A stretch of 12,295 nt of DNA, from positions 10,803 through 23,097 of the forward strand of contig DIHI01000001.1 of NCBI GenBank assembly GCA_002420085.1. The letters run 5' to 3'. Source of the stretch: Lysobacterales bacterium UBA5700. Its GTDB lineage: Bacteria; Pseudomonadota; Gammaproteobacteria; Xanthomonadales; Xanthomonadaceae. Shown piece by piece: positions 1 to 9,007 of the stretch. The first letter of the stretch is position 1; every line of letters begins with the position of its first letter. Below the pieces are notes generated by a model. That model saw only the letters and a program-made list of their open reading frames with translations, ran no database searches and had not been told where the DNA came from. Position numbers and translations under genes: made by a program.

Positions 1-13
1 GCTGGCTACTCGC

Positions 14-259
14 TCAGCGCTTGCGAATCCAGTCATACAGGTAGAGCAGGGCGATGGCACCGGCGACCGCGCCGATGAAACCGGCCGGCTGGCCCGGGCG
101 GTACAGCCCGAGTGCCTGACCGACCCAGGTTGCCGCCATCGCACCGGCGATGCCGAGCAGGGCGGTCACGATCAGGCCCATCCGATCCCGGCCCGGCTTG
201 ATCAGTCGGGCCAGCAGGCCGGCCAGCAGACCGATCAGGGCGAGCATGATGAGTTTCAT
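14..259 (-). CDS. GlsB/YeaQ/YmgE-family small membrane protein
   Basis: This gene encodes an 81-residue, very hydrophobic protein of the GlsB/YeaQ/YmgE (transglycosylase-associated) family. These are small inner-membrane proteins linked to stress responses; their molecular role is not established. Three membrane segments can be seen at about residues 1-18, 27-47 and 58-76. The family's glycine-rich start (GLLAGLLARLIKPGRD, residues 10-25) and a glycine-rich third segment (GFIGAVAGAI) are present. Length fits the family (about 80-90 residues). The ATG start has a strong ribosome binding site, GGAGGA, six bases upstream. The gene lies 24 bp after the M20 peptidase stop on the same strand, so the two are probably co-transcribed. 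No terminator can be seen in the 13 bases left before the window edge. The family call is secure; the cellular role is unknown. Confidence 0.9.
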   Translation of the reverse strand: MKLIMLALIGLLAGLLARLIKPGRDRMGLIVTALLGIAGAMAATWVGQALGLYRPGQPAGFIGAVAGAIALLYLYDWIRKR

Positions 260-283
260 GGTCAGTTCCTCCAGTGGGGTCGT

Positions 284-1774
<1,491 letters not shown>

Positions 1775-1780
1775 GGCAAA

Positions 1781-1786
1781 GTCCTC
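1781..1786 (-). promoter_or_regulatory. Ribosome binding site supporting an ATC start
   Basis: On the minus strand the sequence reads GAGGAC, then TTTGCC, then ATC. GAGGA is separated from ATC by seven bases, ideal Shine-Dalgarno spacing. No comparable purine-rich site precedes the GTG at 1720 (GACGATGAAATC lies there), so this site decides the start in favour of 1774. Confidence 0.6.
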
Positions 1787-1816
1787 GCGGTGGCCTGGCC
1801 GACAGTTTACCGGCTC

Positions 1817-2086
1817 TCAGGCGGCAGGATGTGCGCCGCCGAGCATTCTTCGGGCCACGGCGATGGCACCCGCGAGGCGCTGCCCTGGCCGAGGGGCCGC
1901 ACTCGGCCACATCGACGCGGGGAGCCTGAAGCCGAAGATCCCCATCCATGGCGCGTGGACGCCCATGAGAATCGGGGCGCCGACCGGAGGGCGGCAACCG
2001 AACCGCATCCTGGCCATTTGTCGCAGTCGAACCCGAGCCTCTGGAGACAGGATCGAGCGGGCGATCGGACCGGCAAATACTGTCAA
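1817..2086 (-). CDS. Doubtful 89-codon ORF, no recognised family
   Basis: This is a weak candidate. A TTG at 2086 overlaps the stop of the SIR2-STAND gene by four bases (TTGA), the kind of junction seen between coupled genes. The frame runs to a TGA at 1817, 42 bp before the proposed peptidase start and in the same frame as it. The translation includes the stretch GVHAPWMGIFGFRLP and several methionines, but I recognise no domain. Codon third positions are about as GC-rich as the surrounding DNA, so composition gives no clear coding signal, and no good ribosome binding site precedes the TTG. It could be a small native gene, the remnant of a gene cut by arrival of the AT-rich gene, or chance. 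The remainder of 1775-2082 holds nothing else I can support. Confidence 0.2.
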   Translation of the reverse strand: MTVFAGPIARSILSPEARVRLRQMARMRFGCRPPVGAPILMGVHAPWMGIFGFRLPASMWPSAAPRPGQRLAGAIAVARRMLGGAHPAA

Positions 2087-5000
2087 TGTCTGTGGAGATG
2101 TTCGATTCTGAGGTGAATACGGTCAGATTCGTGCATGGCAATGTCCTTCAACTCCTCTCCTTGACGCACAATTCGCTCATTGCTGCCGTGGCGGATCAGA
2201 ACATCCGATAGTCGTCGCAGTGACTCGATTCGTTTCAGACGCAGGCCGCAGGAAGATGCCAGTGCGAGTGCCTTGAATAGGGTGTCCTGTGCGGCCTTGA
2301 TAGCGCCGATATTGTGTTCGGCAATGGATCGTGTGATCAGGCAGCTACAATATGATTTTGAGAGTCCAAGGCGAAGGCATTCTTTTTCCATGCGATCCAG
2401 TTCATTGAAAGTGTCAACTGTTGGGTTTTCGCGAGTGCCCAGAATTTCTAGCTGTGATAGTTTGGTGTCGATTTCCAGACTCAATAATCCTGATGCAGAT
2501 GCCTCGGCTACTGCCTTCATTATGTACATTTCAGCTTGACCCATGTCGCCCGTCAACTTCGCCATGTCGGCCCGTATACGATTATTCCATGCGGACAAAG
2601 TTGGATCGTGGTCCCTGTTAGCTTCTTGTGCTTCATTTGTGGCGAGTGAATGAGAGGTGCGATCAACATTGGCCATCAACAAGTTTGCTCGCGCCATGTA
2701 GGTGTTCGCGATGAACAGGAGTTTGCGTAGTTCCGGATGGTTCTGATTGCCTGGTTGAAAATTAATGCCGCTATTCGTTGAATTGGTATTGTTGAATTGA
2801 ATATAATGTGAATCAATCTCTATCAATTCTTGTAGAGTTGTCCGGCATTTTTTGATCACGGCTGTCAAGGCGCCGCGTTCGATCAGACAGGCACAAAGAT
2901 TGAGGGTGATCCGTATATAAGATGTTCTGGATGGACAAACATGTTCATGTCGCGGCTTGATATCATGCAGGTATCGCATGTTTTCAAACTTCAAGGCTTG
3001 TTCGTACAGCATGACGGCATCATGGATATTTCCTTGGATGTATCGCACCGATGCAGCCTCATTGAACAGCCATACCCATTCGCGATGATAGATTGCCTTG
3101 CTGGTGCCATTGCCGCCAAGATTGTCCAATAGTGTCGTTCTGAATTTCATCAGAAGCGTGAAGTAGGTATCGAGCAAGCTCTTATTCGAGTCTAGTTTGA
3201 TGTCACTGGCCAGTATAGAAGAAAGTCGCAATGTGCCACGCATGAGGCTGAATGCTGTACGCACATCGTCTGCTCTCGGCTCGCTCGAACCAGCGCCTTT
3301 CGGTTTCAACAGACTGTCAATGGTTTCGATCACAAAGTCGACCGTGCGCCTTTCCAGACGTACACCACGCTCGCTGTCCATTTGTACCAGACTCAATGAG
3401 CAGTGTTCACGTGCTTGAACGTAAGCGAATGGCAGTTTTTGCTTGACAGAAAGATAATGTCTGAGTCCTTTGTGCAGTCCGTAATAGTAGTCTCTGTGTT
3501 TGATCTGGGTTTTATTCCACGAAATATGCGTGTACATTCGTGAAATGATTTTCCATTCTGATAATTGCTTCAATGCTTGCTCGATATAACTCTTTCTTAC
3601 GGCAGGTTTGATTTTGTAGAATTCTGCGACTTGGTCGAATTCTGCGCATTTGGCAAGCGTCGCCGAGGTGCAGGGCACGGATACTGCGAACAGATGCTTG
3701 AGGATCAAATGACGATAAATTTTCAGGAAAGTTTTTTCGTGGCTTCTATCGACATCGGAGTCAATATGAGTGTTCAATGAATCGAGCTGGGCATGCTCGA
3801 TTATTTCCTCAATGATGCCGAAACTTTCTCTGCCGGGATACGTGGTTGCCATCGAAAATTTGAGATCAGCGATGAAGGCGTCTATATTATCTTTAATTTC
3901 GTGGCTGTATGCGGAATGAATGATGCGATCCATCTGTGAAGTGATGAAATTGGTTTTATCATCAGCCTTGAGCGGATCAACAGATTTCAGAAAGTCCACA
4001 AAATCGCTTTCATCTTGAATCCATATTGGTGAAAACCCACAGATTTCACTGAAGTAATCAGCGACATGCTTGGATGAGGTGAATACAACGAACTTCAAGC
4101 TGTGGCTCAGTTTTTTTGTTTTTGACGCCTCCTCGGCCTTGATGTTAGTTGACGTGAGATTTCTGAATATCAGATCCCATTCGGTCAATCGGGGCAGTCC
4201 GCTATCTTCATCGAATAGAATTTCAGGCTGTTGTAGTATGATGACATGAGGGCGTTTGTCACTCGCGTTCGTGACCGATGTAATACTTCGTAGGTAGTCG
4301 AACGGTGAGTGAAAATCGATGGAATTGTCAAAACTGTAGAAGTGATGGATCGTACCCGATTTCAAATTATTCGTGTTGAGCACGATACTTTGCCATGCCG
4401 TGCATATGGTGCCTTTTCCGCAACCGTTGCTGCCAATGAATACAGTATTGGTATTGATTTTTCTAAGGTAACTTTCCAGTTTTTTCAAATCGGCGCTATC
4501 CGCATTTTTGAAATCCAATTGATAATGGTCATCATTCCCTAAACACAAATTCCGTGCCGTGCGGACATAATTTTCACCATGTACAATCATACTGCGGAAA
4601 TCTACCGGTTCTGGTTGTTTGCTCCATCGCTGCTTCCACGCTTTTGCTTCCGTTACAAAAAATTCCAGTGAATCATGCAATGCACGGGTTCTTATCAGGT
4701 GTTCTAGTTTCTGGCATTTTGCAGTAACGAGGTGGTTGTCGCCACCATTTGCATTATTCAATAGTGCTTGGAGAATCGGGCCGATTTCATAGAGAGTGGA
4801 CAAGCGAGGTAATTCAATTGGATTTTTCTCCACTGTCTCGATCAACTTCCTGATGTGATTTGTTTTTCCGATTGTCTCATTTGTTGTCCTGATTGTTTCC
4901 AGCTCAGCGAGTTCTTTATGCATTCCAGCGAGTTGTGTTGGCTGCACGGGTTCCGCTGTCTTTGAAGCCAACCGCTTAACCAGCGGATGCTGATCGAAGC

Positions 5001-6273
5001 TCTGAAGATAGCTTTCGTCTGTGTCGTTCCCGAGTTTGGTTCCATAGAAAATCGTTCTGATGCCAAATTTCTGGGATATGGTAATTGCCTGTAGTGTATC
5101 GCTGTTGTCATTGCCGCTGCCCGGCAAGAAACAGAAGACAGATGCAGGACTTATGGAACCGTGCGCGGACAGATATCGAAGTCGTCTCAAGACATCTTCC
5201 TCGGTCATGCCAACACCGATCATGACCACAGCATTTCCTTGGTAAAGTAGGTCAGTCGCCGCGTCCAGAAGTGCGTGTTCATCTGGATCGATCACATACC
5301 GATTTGTGTAATGCTGGTGGCTTGCGACAACTCTTCTCGCCTGCGTGTACGTACCGTGTAGGTGGAGCACGTTGTATTCGGCTGTAGGGTAGTTGGCGGA
5401 GAATGAGATCAGTTGCGACAGATTATCGTGACTGATGTCAATCGATCTTCCAGGGATTCCCAGTCGTGCGAATGCGCTACGAGCGCCTGAAGAAAGGCTC
5501 TGCACCTGGAAGTCGAAATTCTCAAGTGATAATTCAATTTCCTGATCGTAGTTCAGCGTGGCGAACCGTCTGATACGCCAGTCAGCGATCAATGTGGTGT
5601 GTATATCGATGATCGGTCTCGGCGTTTTCAGTTGTTCGCCCGCTTCAGGCTGTCGTGTTATCTGCAAATCAGAGTTGCTCTCGTGCTCCAGGATCGATCC
5701 GTATCTATTTTCGTTATTTATTTTATATGTGTAGATGCTGTCACGCGGGACATTGCGGTGTACAGCATAGATAGGCGAAAAAAGATCCTCGTAGATTTTT
5801 CTTATGCGGCCATATAACAAATTCTTGTCGTCATCTGCTCTCCTGTTGTGTTTTTCCATTTTTTCTTTTTTGTGTAGATTGAGTTCTCTTTCGCACAGGC
5901 TATAAATTATCGATATCGAGTCGATTTCGTGAAAATCATTTTTTTCGTTTTGCAAGTCTTTCCGCGCTTGATTGATTATTTTCTTGCCGTGTTCATATAA
6001 TTCAGCGAGGCCAGTGTTGTTTGTTTTTGCGCGGTGGTCTGTTTTTTCGTTGAAGTACTCGATGGCTCCATCAGCAAGTGCAATGGCAAAATCCTTCCAT
6101 CCAGGATAATTGAGTGAACGCACTGCCCCGGAACCCGTAATTGCCACGATGCCACCGATGGCATAGGAGCGGAACAACTCAAGTATGGAGACGGATCGAA
6201 TATTCTCTTGCGTGTCCGAAAGCTCACATGAAAAGAGTTCGTACTTTTGTTTATTCATATTCAGTTCGTCCAT
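2083..6273 (-). CDS. SIR2-STAND-TPR protein, candidate Avs-like antiphage NADase
   Basis: This gene encodes about 1396 residues. An N-terminal SIR2-like domain (about 35-440) shows AITGSGAVRSLNYPGW (nucleotide-binding glycines, 45-59), ATLNYDQEIE with the catalytic-type Asn241, LHLHG with His306, and MIGVGMTEEDVLRRL (351-365). A middle region (450-600) is unassigned. A P-loop NTPase follows: Walker A GSNGCGKGT (614-622), a candidate Walker B around VIILQQPEILFDED (677-690), and a sensor-like strand KFVVFTSS (727-734). From about 900 to the end the protein is helical and TPR-like. In known SIR2-STAND sensors (Avs5-type) a phage component is bound by the repeat region, the NTPase oligomerises and the SIR2 domain destroys NAD+. 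I infer the same here. The ATG at 6273 is chosen because upstream codons look non-coding and would overlap the divergent gene; ATG 6258 is an alternative. The gene is AT-rich relative to both flanks, which suggests transfer. It stands alone, with no partner on its strand. Confidence 0.85.
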   Translation of the reverse strand: MDELNMNKQKYELFSCELSDTQENIRSVSILELFRSYAIGGIVAITGSGAVRSLNYPGWKDFAIALADGAIEYFNEKTDHRAKTNNTGLAELYEHGKKIINQARKDLQNEKNDFHEIDSISIIYSLCERELNLHKKEKMEKHNRRADDDKNLLYGRIRKIYEDLFSPIYAVHRNVPRDSIYTYKINNENRYGSILEHESNSDLQITRQPEAGEQLKTPRPIIDIHTTLIADWRIRRFATLNYDQEIELSLENFDFQVQSLSSGARSAFARLGIPGRSIDISHDNLSQLISFSANYPTAEYNVLHLHGTYTQARRVVASHQHYTNRYVIDPDEHALLDAATDLLYQGNAVVMIGVGMTEEDVLRRLRYLSAHGSISPASVFCFLPGSGNDNSDTLQAITISQKFGIRTIFYGTKLGNDTDESYLQSFDQHPLVKRLASKTAEPVQPTQLAGMHKELAELETIRTTNETIGKTNHIRKLIETVEKNPIELPRLSTLYEIGPILQALLNNANGGDNHLVTAKCQKLEHLIRTRALHDSLEFFVTEAKAWKQRWSKQPEPVDFRSMIVHGENYVRTARNLCLGNDDHYQLDFKNADSADLKKLESYLRKINTNTVFIGSNGCGKGTICTAWQSIVLNTNNLKSGTIHHFYSFDNSIDFHSPFDYLRSITSVTNASDKRPHVIILQQPEILFDEDSGLPRLTEWDLIFRNLTSTNIKAEEASKTKKLSHSLKFVVFTSSKHVADYFSEICGFSPIWIQDESDFVDFLKSVDPLKADDKTNFITSQMDRIIHSAYSHEIKDNIDAFIADLKFSMATTYPGRESFGIIEEIIEHAQLDSLNTHIDSDVDRSHEKTFLKIYRHLILKHLFAVSVPCTSATLAKCAEFDQVAEFYKIKPAVRKSYIEQALKQLSEWKIISRMYTHISWNKTQIKHRDYYYGLHKGLRHYLSVKQKLPFAYVQAREHCSLSLVQMDSERGVRLERRTVDFVIETIDSLLKPKGAGSSEPRADDVRTAFSLMRGTLRLSSILASDIKLDSNKSLLDTYFTLLMKFRTTLLDNLGGNGTSKAIYHREWVWLFNEAASVRYIQGNIHDAVMLYEQALKFENMRYLHDIKPRHEHVCPSRTSYIRITLNLCACLIERGALTAVIKKCRTTLQELIEIDSHYIQFNNTNSTNSGINFQPGNQNHPELRKLLFIANTYMARANLLMANVDRTSHSLATNEAQEANRDHDPTLSAWNNRIRADMAKLTGDMGQAEMYIMKAVAEASASGLLSLEIDTKLSQLEILGTRENPTVDTFNELDRMEKECLRLGLSKSYCSCLITRSIAEHNIGAIKAAQDTLFKALALASSCGLRLKRIESLRRLSDVLIRHGSNERIVRQGEELKDIAMHESDRIHLRIEHLHRH

Positions 6274-6414
6274 GCTCCATCCAATACGTGTAGTGAGCGT
6301 TTCATGGGTTGTGAAGACTGTTCGAGGTCGGGCCACGCGACAGCGAGGGTGGCTGGTAGATGACCGATCGCCTCGATTCTGTCGATGTCGCGTATGGGCG
6401 ACGTGAACGCAGTA

Positions 6415-6442
6415 TGGCACGCACCGATCTGGCACGCACCGA
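6415..6442. repeat. Two-copy 13-bp direct repeat, 15-bp period
   Basis: TGGCACGCACCGA occurs at 6415-6427 and again at 6430-6442, separated by TC. It lies in the divergent promoter region, about 95 bp ahead of the patatin start. A pair of direct repeats at about 1.4 helical turns could be a regulator binding site or a simple local duplication; the sequence does not distinguish these. Confidence 0.6.
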
Positions 6443-6522
6443 GCTTGTGCAGGCTTCACATGTCTGCTAGTGTCCGACATCACCACCTGCTGCGTGCATG
6501 GCAGTGCGGGTATCGTAGGTGC

Positions 6523-6530
6523 GGAGGGAG
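6523..6530 (+). promoter_or_regulatory. Strong ribosome binding site of the patatin gene
   Basis: GGAGGGAG ends five bases before the ATG at 6536. This favours that start over the in-frame ATG at 6470, which lacks such a site and would add 22 residues with no membrane or domain character. Confidence 0.75.
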
Positions 6531-6535
6531 CGGTC

Positions 6536-8644
6536 ATGGTAGAGCGTGCTTCGCGGCAGACCTTTTTTCTGGGGTTGTTGATCGATCACCTGCGGCCGAT
6601 CCGGGTGCCGCTGGTGGTGGTTCTGATCGGGGCGGCGTCGGCGCTGTCGGTCGATCAGGTTTCCGAGTTGTTTCTGATCGTTGCCCAGCGAGGCAGTTCG
6701 CGACTGGCCTTCACGGCCCTGCTGTTGGCCAGTGCGGCGGCGGCCATCGCGGTCTGGTATCAGGGCCGGAATGCCTATCGGCTGCGCTATCCGCGCTGGC
6801 CATCGTTGCAGGATCCGCGCGGGGCCTGGCTGCGTGCCTGGCTGCCTCGGTTGTTCGCGGCCAGTGTGCCATTGCTGGTGGCTGCCGGCTGTTGGGTCGC
6901 TGTGCTGGATGTCCGCTCGAATGCCGATCTCGATCTGTCACCGACCCGCTTGATCCTGCTGGTCGGACTGTCCTTGCTGCTGATCCTCGGCTTCGTCGGG
7001 CGGCGACGAATATTCAATGTCGTGCTGGTCCGGCTCGGCATGCGGCCGCTGGCGCGTTCGGCGCGCGATGAGGTGGGTGGGTCCGGCCTGCGCTCGCTGG
7101 GGCCGATCCCGATCGCGGTATTGATCGGCGTGGCGGTGTTGAACGCGCTGGTGATCCTGCTGGTCGTCTGGTTTCCACAGGTGCTCGACGGCCTCGGGCC
7201 GCTGGCGATCCTGCTGGCCGGTGGTGCGTTCCTGGCGATCACGGGTGGTTTTGCGACCATGCTGTGCGATCAGCGTGGATTTCCGTTGCTGACTTCGCTG
7301 GCGGTGCTGGCGGTGGTTCTGCACAGCCTGCGGCTCAACGACAACCATCTGGTCCGACTGAGTGAGGCGATGAGTACCCATGCGGTCGATGATGCGGTCC
7401 TGCCGGTCGATCGTTCGCGCCTGCCAAGCTTCGATGCCTACCGTGATGCCTGGATGGCCGAGCGCTGTCCGGGGTCTGGGCCGTGTCCGATCGTGCTGGT
7501 GTCCTCCGAGGGTGGCGGAATCCGGGCGGCAGCCTGGACAGGGCTGGTCCTGGGTCGGCTGGATGCCGCCGGAGACGACCGCGTCATCGATCGAACCTTC
7601 GCGATGAGTGGTGTTTCCGGCGGTAGTCTCGGGATCGCGACGGTCGCGGCATTGCATCGCCAGCGTGAGGCCGGCCTGGTGCTGGCCGATACCGCGAGCG
7701 ACTTCCTGACCCGTGATTTTCTGGCGCCGACCCTGGCCAACATGCTGTTCGTGGATTTCAGCCAGCGCTTGATTCCCGGCGCCTGGTTCGACGATCGCGG
7801 TCGTGCCCTGACATACGCCTGGGAGCGTAATTTCGCCGATGTGCTGCCTGGTTCGGACCAGAATGCCTTCGCTCAGCCGCTGGCGGCGGCCTATGGCAGT
7901 GCCGAACGCCCCGATGTCCGCTCGCCGGCCCTGTTCCTCAACAGCACGGTGGTGCAGACCGGTGAGCGGATGGTGCAGCATCCGTTTCAGCGCTTGCCTG
8001 AGGGTGGGGACTGGTTCGCGGCCCGCGATGTCGCCGATTTCCCCAGCCGCGAGTTGCCACTTGGCGAGGCGGTGTTGAACAGTGCCCGCTTCACCTATGT
8101 CAGCCCGGCCGGCACCCTGGTCGATGGCGCCGGTGAGCCGGCTTTGCAACTGGTCGATGGTGGTTACTTCGAGAATTCCGGTGCCACGACCCTGCTTGAT
8201 GTGATCGCTGCCCTGCGCGCCTGGGATCGCGACCACCGTCTGCGTTTGCGGGTGCTGCACATCAGCAACGATCCATCGATTCAGCCGTTTGCCCACGAGT
8301 CACCGGGCGCGGACGACCGCTGCCCGGTGCAGCCGCCGGCCAGGGTGGAGCTTAGCGGCGAGGTTGCGGCGCCGATCGTCGGCCTGCTGTCCACCCGCGA
8401 GGCACGTGGTGCCTACGCCCGTCAGGCGCTGCTGTCGGCGCTCGGTCCGGACGATCGGTTCTGGCACTTCCGGTTGTGTCCGGGCGAGTATCTGCTGCCG
8501 CTCGGTTGGACGATCTCCGGGCCGGTGATCGGGGAGATGAACCGGCAACTCGATCAGCGTTATCACCTGCCGACCATCGCGGCGGGGATTGCCGAGGTGC
8601 CGGCGCTGGTCGAACCTGAGGCCGACCTGGAGGGGCCTGATTGA
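6536..8644 (+). CDS. Patatin-like phospholipase with N-terminal membrane domain
   Basis: This gene encodes a 702-residue membrane-anchored serine acyl hydrolase. The first 270 residues hold six or seven hydrophobic segments (about 24-38, 57-75, 108-125, 138-154, 191-212, 222-240 and 250-265). The patatin domain follows: SEGGGIRAA (324-332) is the glycine-rich oxyanion loop, GVSGGSLG (359-366) is the GxSxG nucleophile elbow with Ser361, and LVDGGYFENSG (539-549) carries the partner Asp541. The Ser-Asp dyad is therefore intact. Patatins release fatty acids from membrane lipids. Some bacterial ones are defence effectors (CapV, activated by cyclic nucleotides), but CapV lacks this membrane domain, so a defence role is speculative. 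GC-rich codons match the native flanks and not the AT-rich divergent neighbour. Substrate and physiological role are unknown. The decayed small-gene pair begins 106 bp downstream on the same strand. Confidence 0.85.
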   Translation: MVERASRQTFFLGLLIDHLRPIRVPLVVVLIGAASALSVDQVSELFLIVAQRGSSRLAFTALLLASAAAAIAVWYQGRNAYRLRYPRWPSLQDPRGAWLRAWLPRLFAASVPLLVAAGCWVAVLDVRSNADLDLSPTRLILLVGLSLLLILGFVGRRRIFNVVLVRLGMRPLARSARDEVGGSGLRSLGPIPIAVLIGVAVLNALVILLVVWFPQVLDGLGPLAILLAGGAFLAITGGFATMLCDQRGFPLLTSLAVLAVVLHSLRLNDNHLVRLSEAMSTHAVDDAVLPVDRSRLPSFDAYRDAWMAERCPGSGPCPIVLVSSEGGGIRAAAWTGLVLGRLDAAGDDRVIDRTFAMSGVSGGSLGIATVAALHRQREAGLVLADTASDFLTRDFLAPTLANMLFVDFSQRLIPGAWFDDRGRALTYAWERNFADVLPGSDQNAFAQPLAAAYGSAERPDVRSPALFLNSTVVQTGERMVQHPFQRLPEGGDWFAARDVADFPSRELPLGEAVLNSARFTYVSPAGTLVDGAGEPALQLVDGGYFENSGATTLLDVIAALRAWDRDHRLRLRVLHISNDPSIQPFAHESPGADDRCPVQPPARVELSGEVAAPIVGLLSTREARGAYARQALLSALGPDDRFWHFRLCPGEYLLPLGWTISGPVIGEMNRQLDQRYHLPTIAAGIAEVPALVEPEADLEGPD

Positions 8645-8739
8645 TGACGGGCCGAGCGAACGCGCAAGGGGCTTGACGGGTGGCTGGCCCCAGGTGGGTG
8701 CAGGTTGGAGACAGTCGAATTCAGGTGTGACGGTTGACC

Positions 8740-8744
8740 GAGGG
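8740..8744 (+). promoter_or_regulatory. Ribosome binding site of the decayed small gene
   Basis: GAGGG lies six bases before the ATG at 8751, between two copies of TTGACC (8734-8739 and 8745-8750). It shows that the frame starting at 8751 was once translated and fixes its start. Confidence 0.65.
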
Positions 8745-8750
8745 TTGACC

Positions 8751-8963
8751 ATGGCCCAGTACACGATCGATCTATCCGATCGGGTGAACAAGGATTTGGA
8801 CGAATTCGCTGCGAGAAACTAGATATCACGGTCTGATGCCATGCGCCGGGTGCTGGCATTTCTGCCGATCGCCAACGAAGTGAGCAAGAGCGGGAAGAAG
8901 CTGGCGATCATTCGTGATGACGATGATGACACCGTCGTCGAGACGGAAATCACCGATATCTGA
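8751..8963 (+). pseudogene. Ribbon-helix-helix-like small protein gene, interrupted by TAG
   Basis: The frame opens with MAQYTIDLSDRVNKDLDEFA, a typical ribbon-helix-helix start (one beta strand, then a helix), and reaches TAG at 8820-8822 after 23 residues. The same frame continues without a break: ISRSDAMRRVLAFL (second helix), then NEVSKSGKKLAIIR, an acidic run of five Asp, VVETEITDI and TGA at 8961-8963. The whole frame is 70 codons and looks like one protein with a single nonsense codon in the turn between the helices, so this is a pseudogene by point mutation. Alternatives are amber suppression or restart at ATG 8841, which would lack the DNA-binding strand. Ribbon-helix-helix proteins bind DNA as dimers, often as antitoxins or autoregulators; the assignment here is by pattern only. 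The next decayed gene begins about 45 bp downstream. Confidence 0.6.
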
Positions 8964-9007
8964 TCGGCCGAGCGGTGATTGACGGGCGTGTTCTGGGGGC
9001 AGGGTAG

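Larger units (their letters stand above)
6274..6535. promoter_or_regulatory. Divergent intergenic region between SIR2-STAND and patatin genes
   Basis: This 262-bp region must hold the promoters of both divergent genes. Composition changes here from AT-rich (below about 6340) to GC-rich. On the plus strand TTGTGC, a 17-base gap and TAGTGT (around 6445-6473) is a poor sigma70 match. On the minus strand TTCACA, 17 bases and TACACG lie ahead of the SIR2-STAND start and are equally poor. No clear operator is visible apart from the short tandem repeat at 6415-6442. Confidence 0.35.

Noticed and set aside
2102..6381. TCGATTCTG at 2102-2110 and again at 6373-6381, near both edges of the AT-rich islet, as a possible target-site duplication
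   Set aside because: Nine bases over two loosely defined edges is well within chance, and no mobile-element gene is present.
6470..6535. In-frame ATG at 6470 as the patatin start
   Set aside because: It has no ribosome binding site, while ATG 6536 has GGAGGGAG at good spacing.
6274..6537. N-terminal extension of the SIR2-STAND frame by 88 codons to 6537
   Set aside because: The translation is Arg/Cys/His-rich with no domain character, composition is that of the intergenic region, and it would overlap the start and ribosome binding site of the divergent patatin gene.
6938..8296. 452-codon frame antisense to the patatin gene
   Set aside because: It mirrors a gene with intact catalytic motifs; its translation is Gln/Arg/His-rich low-complexity sequence typical of antisense frames in GC-rich DNA.
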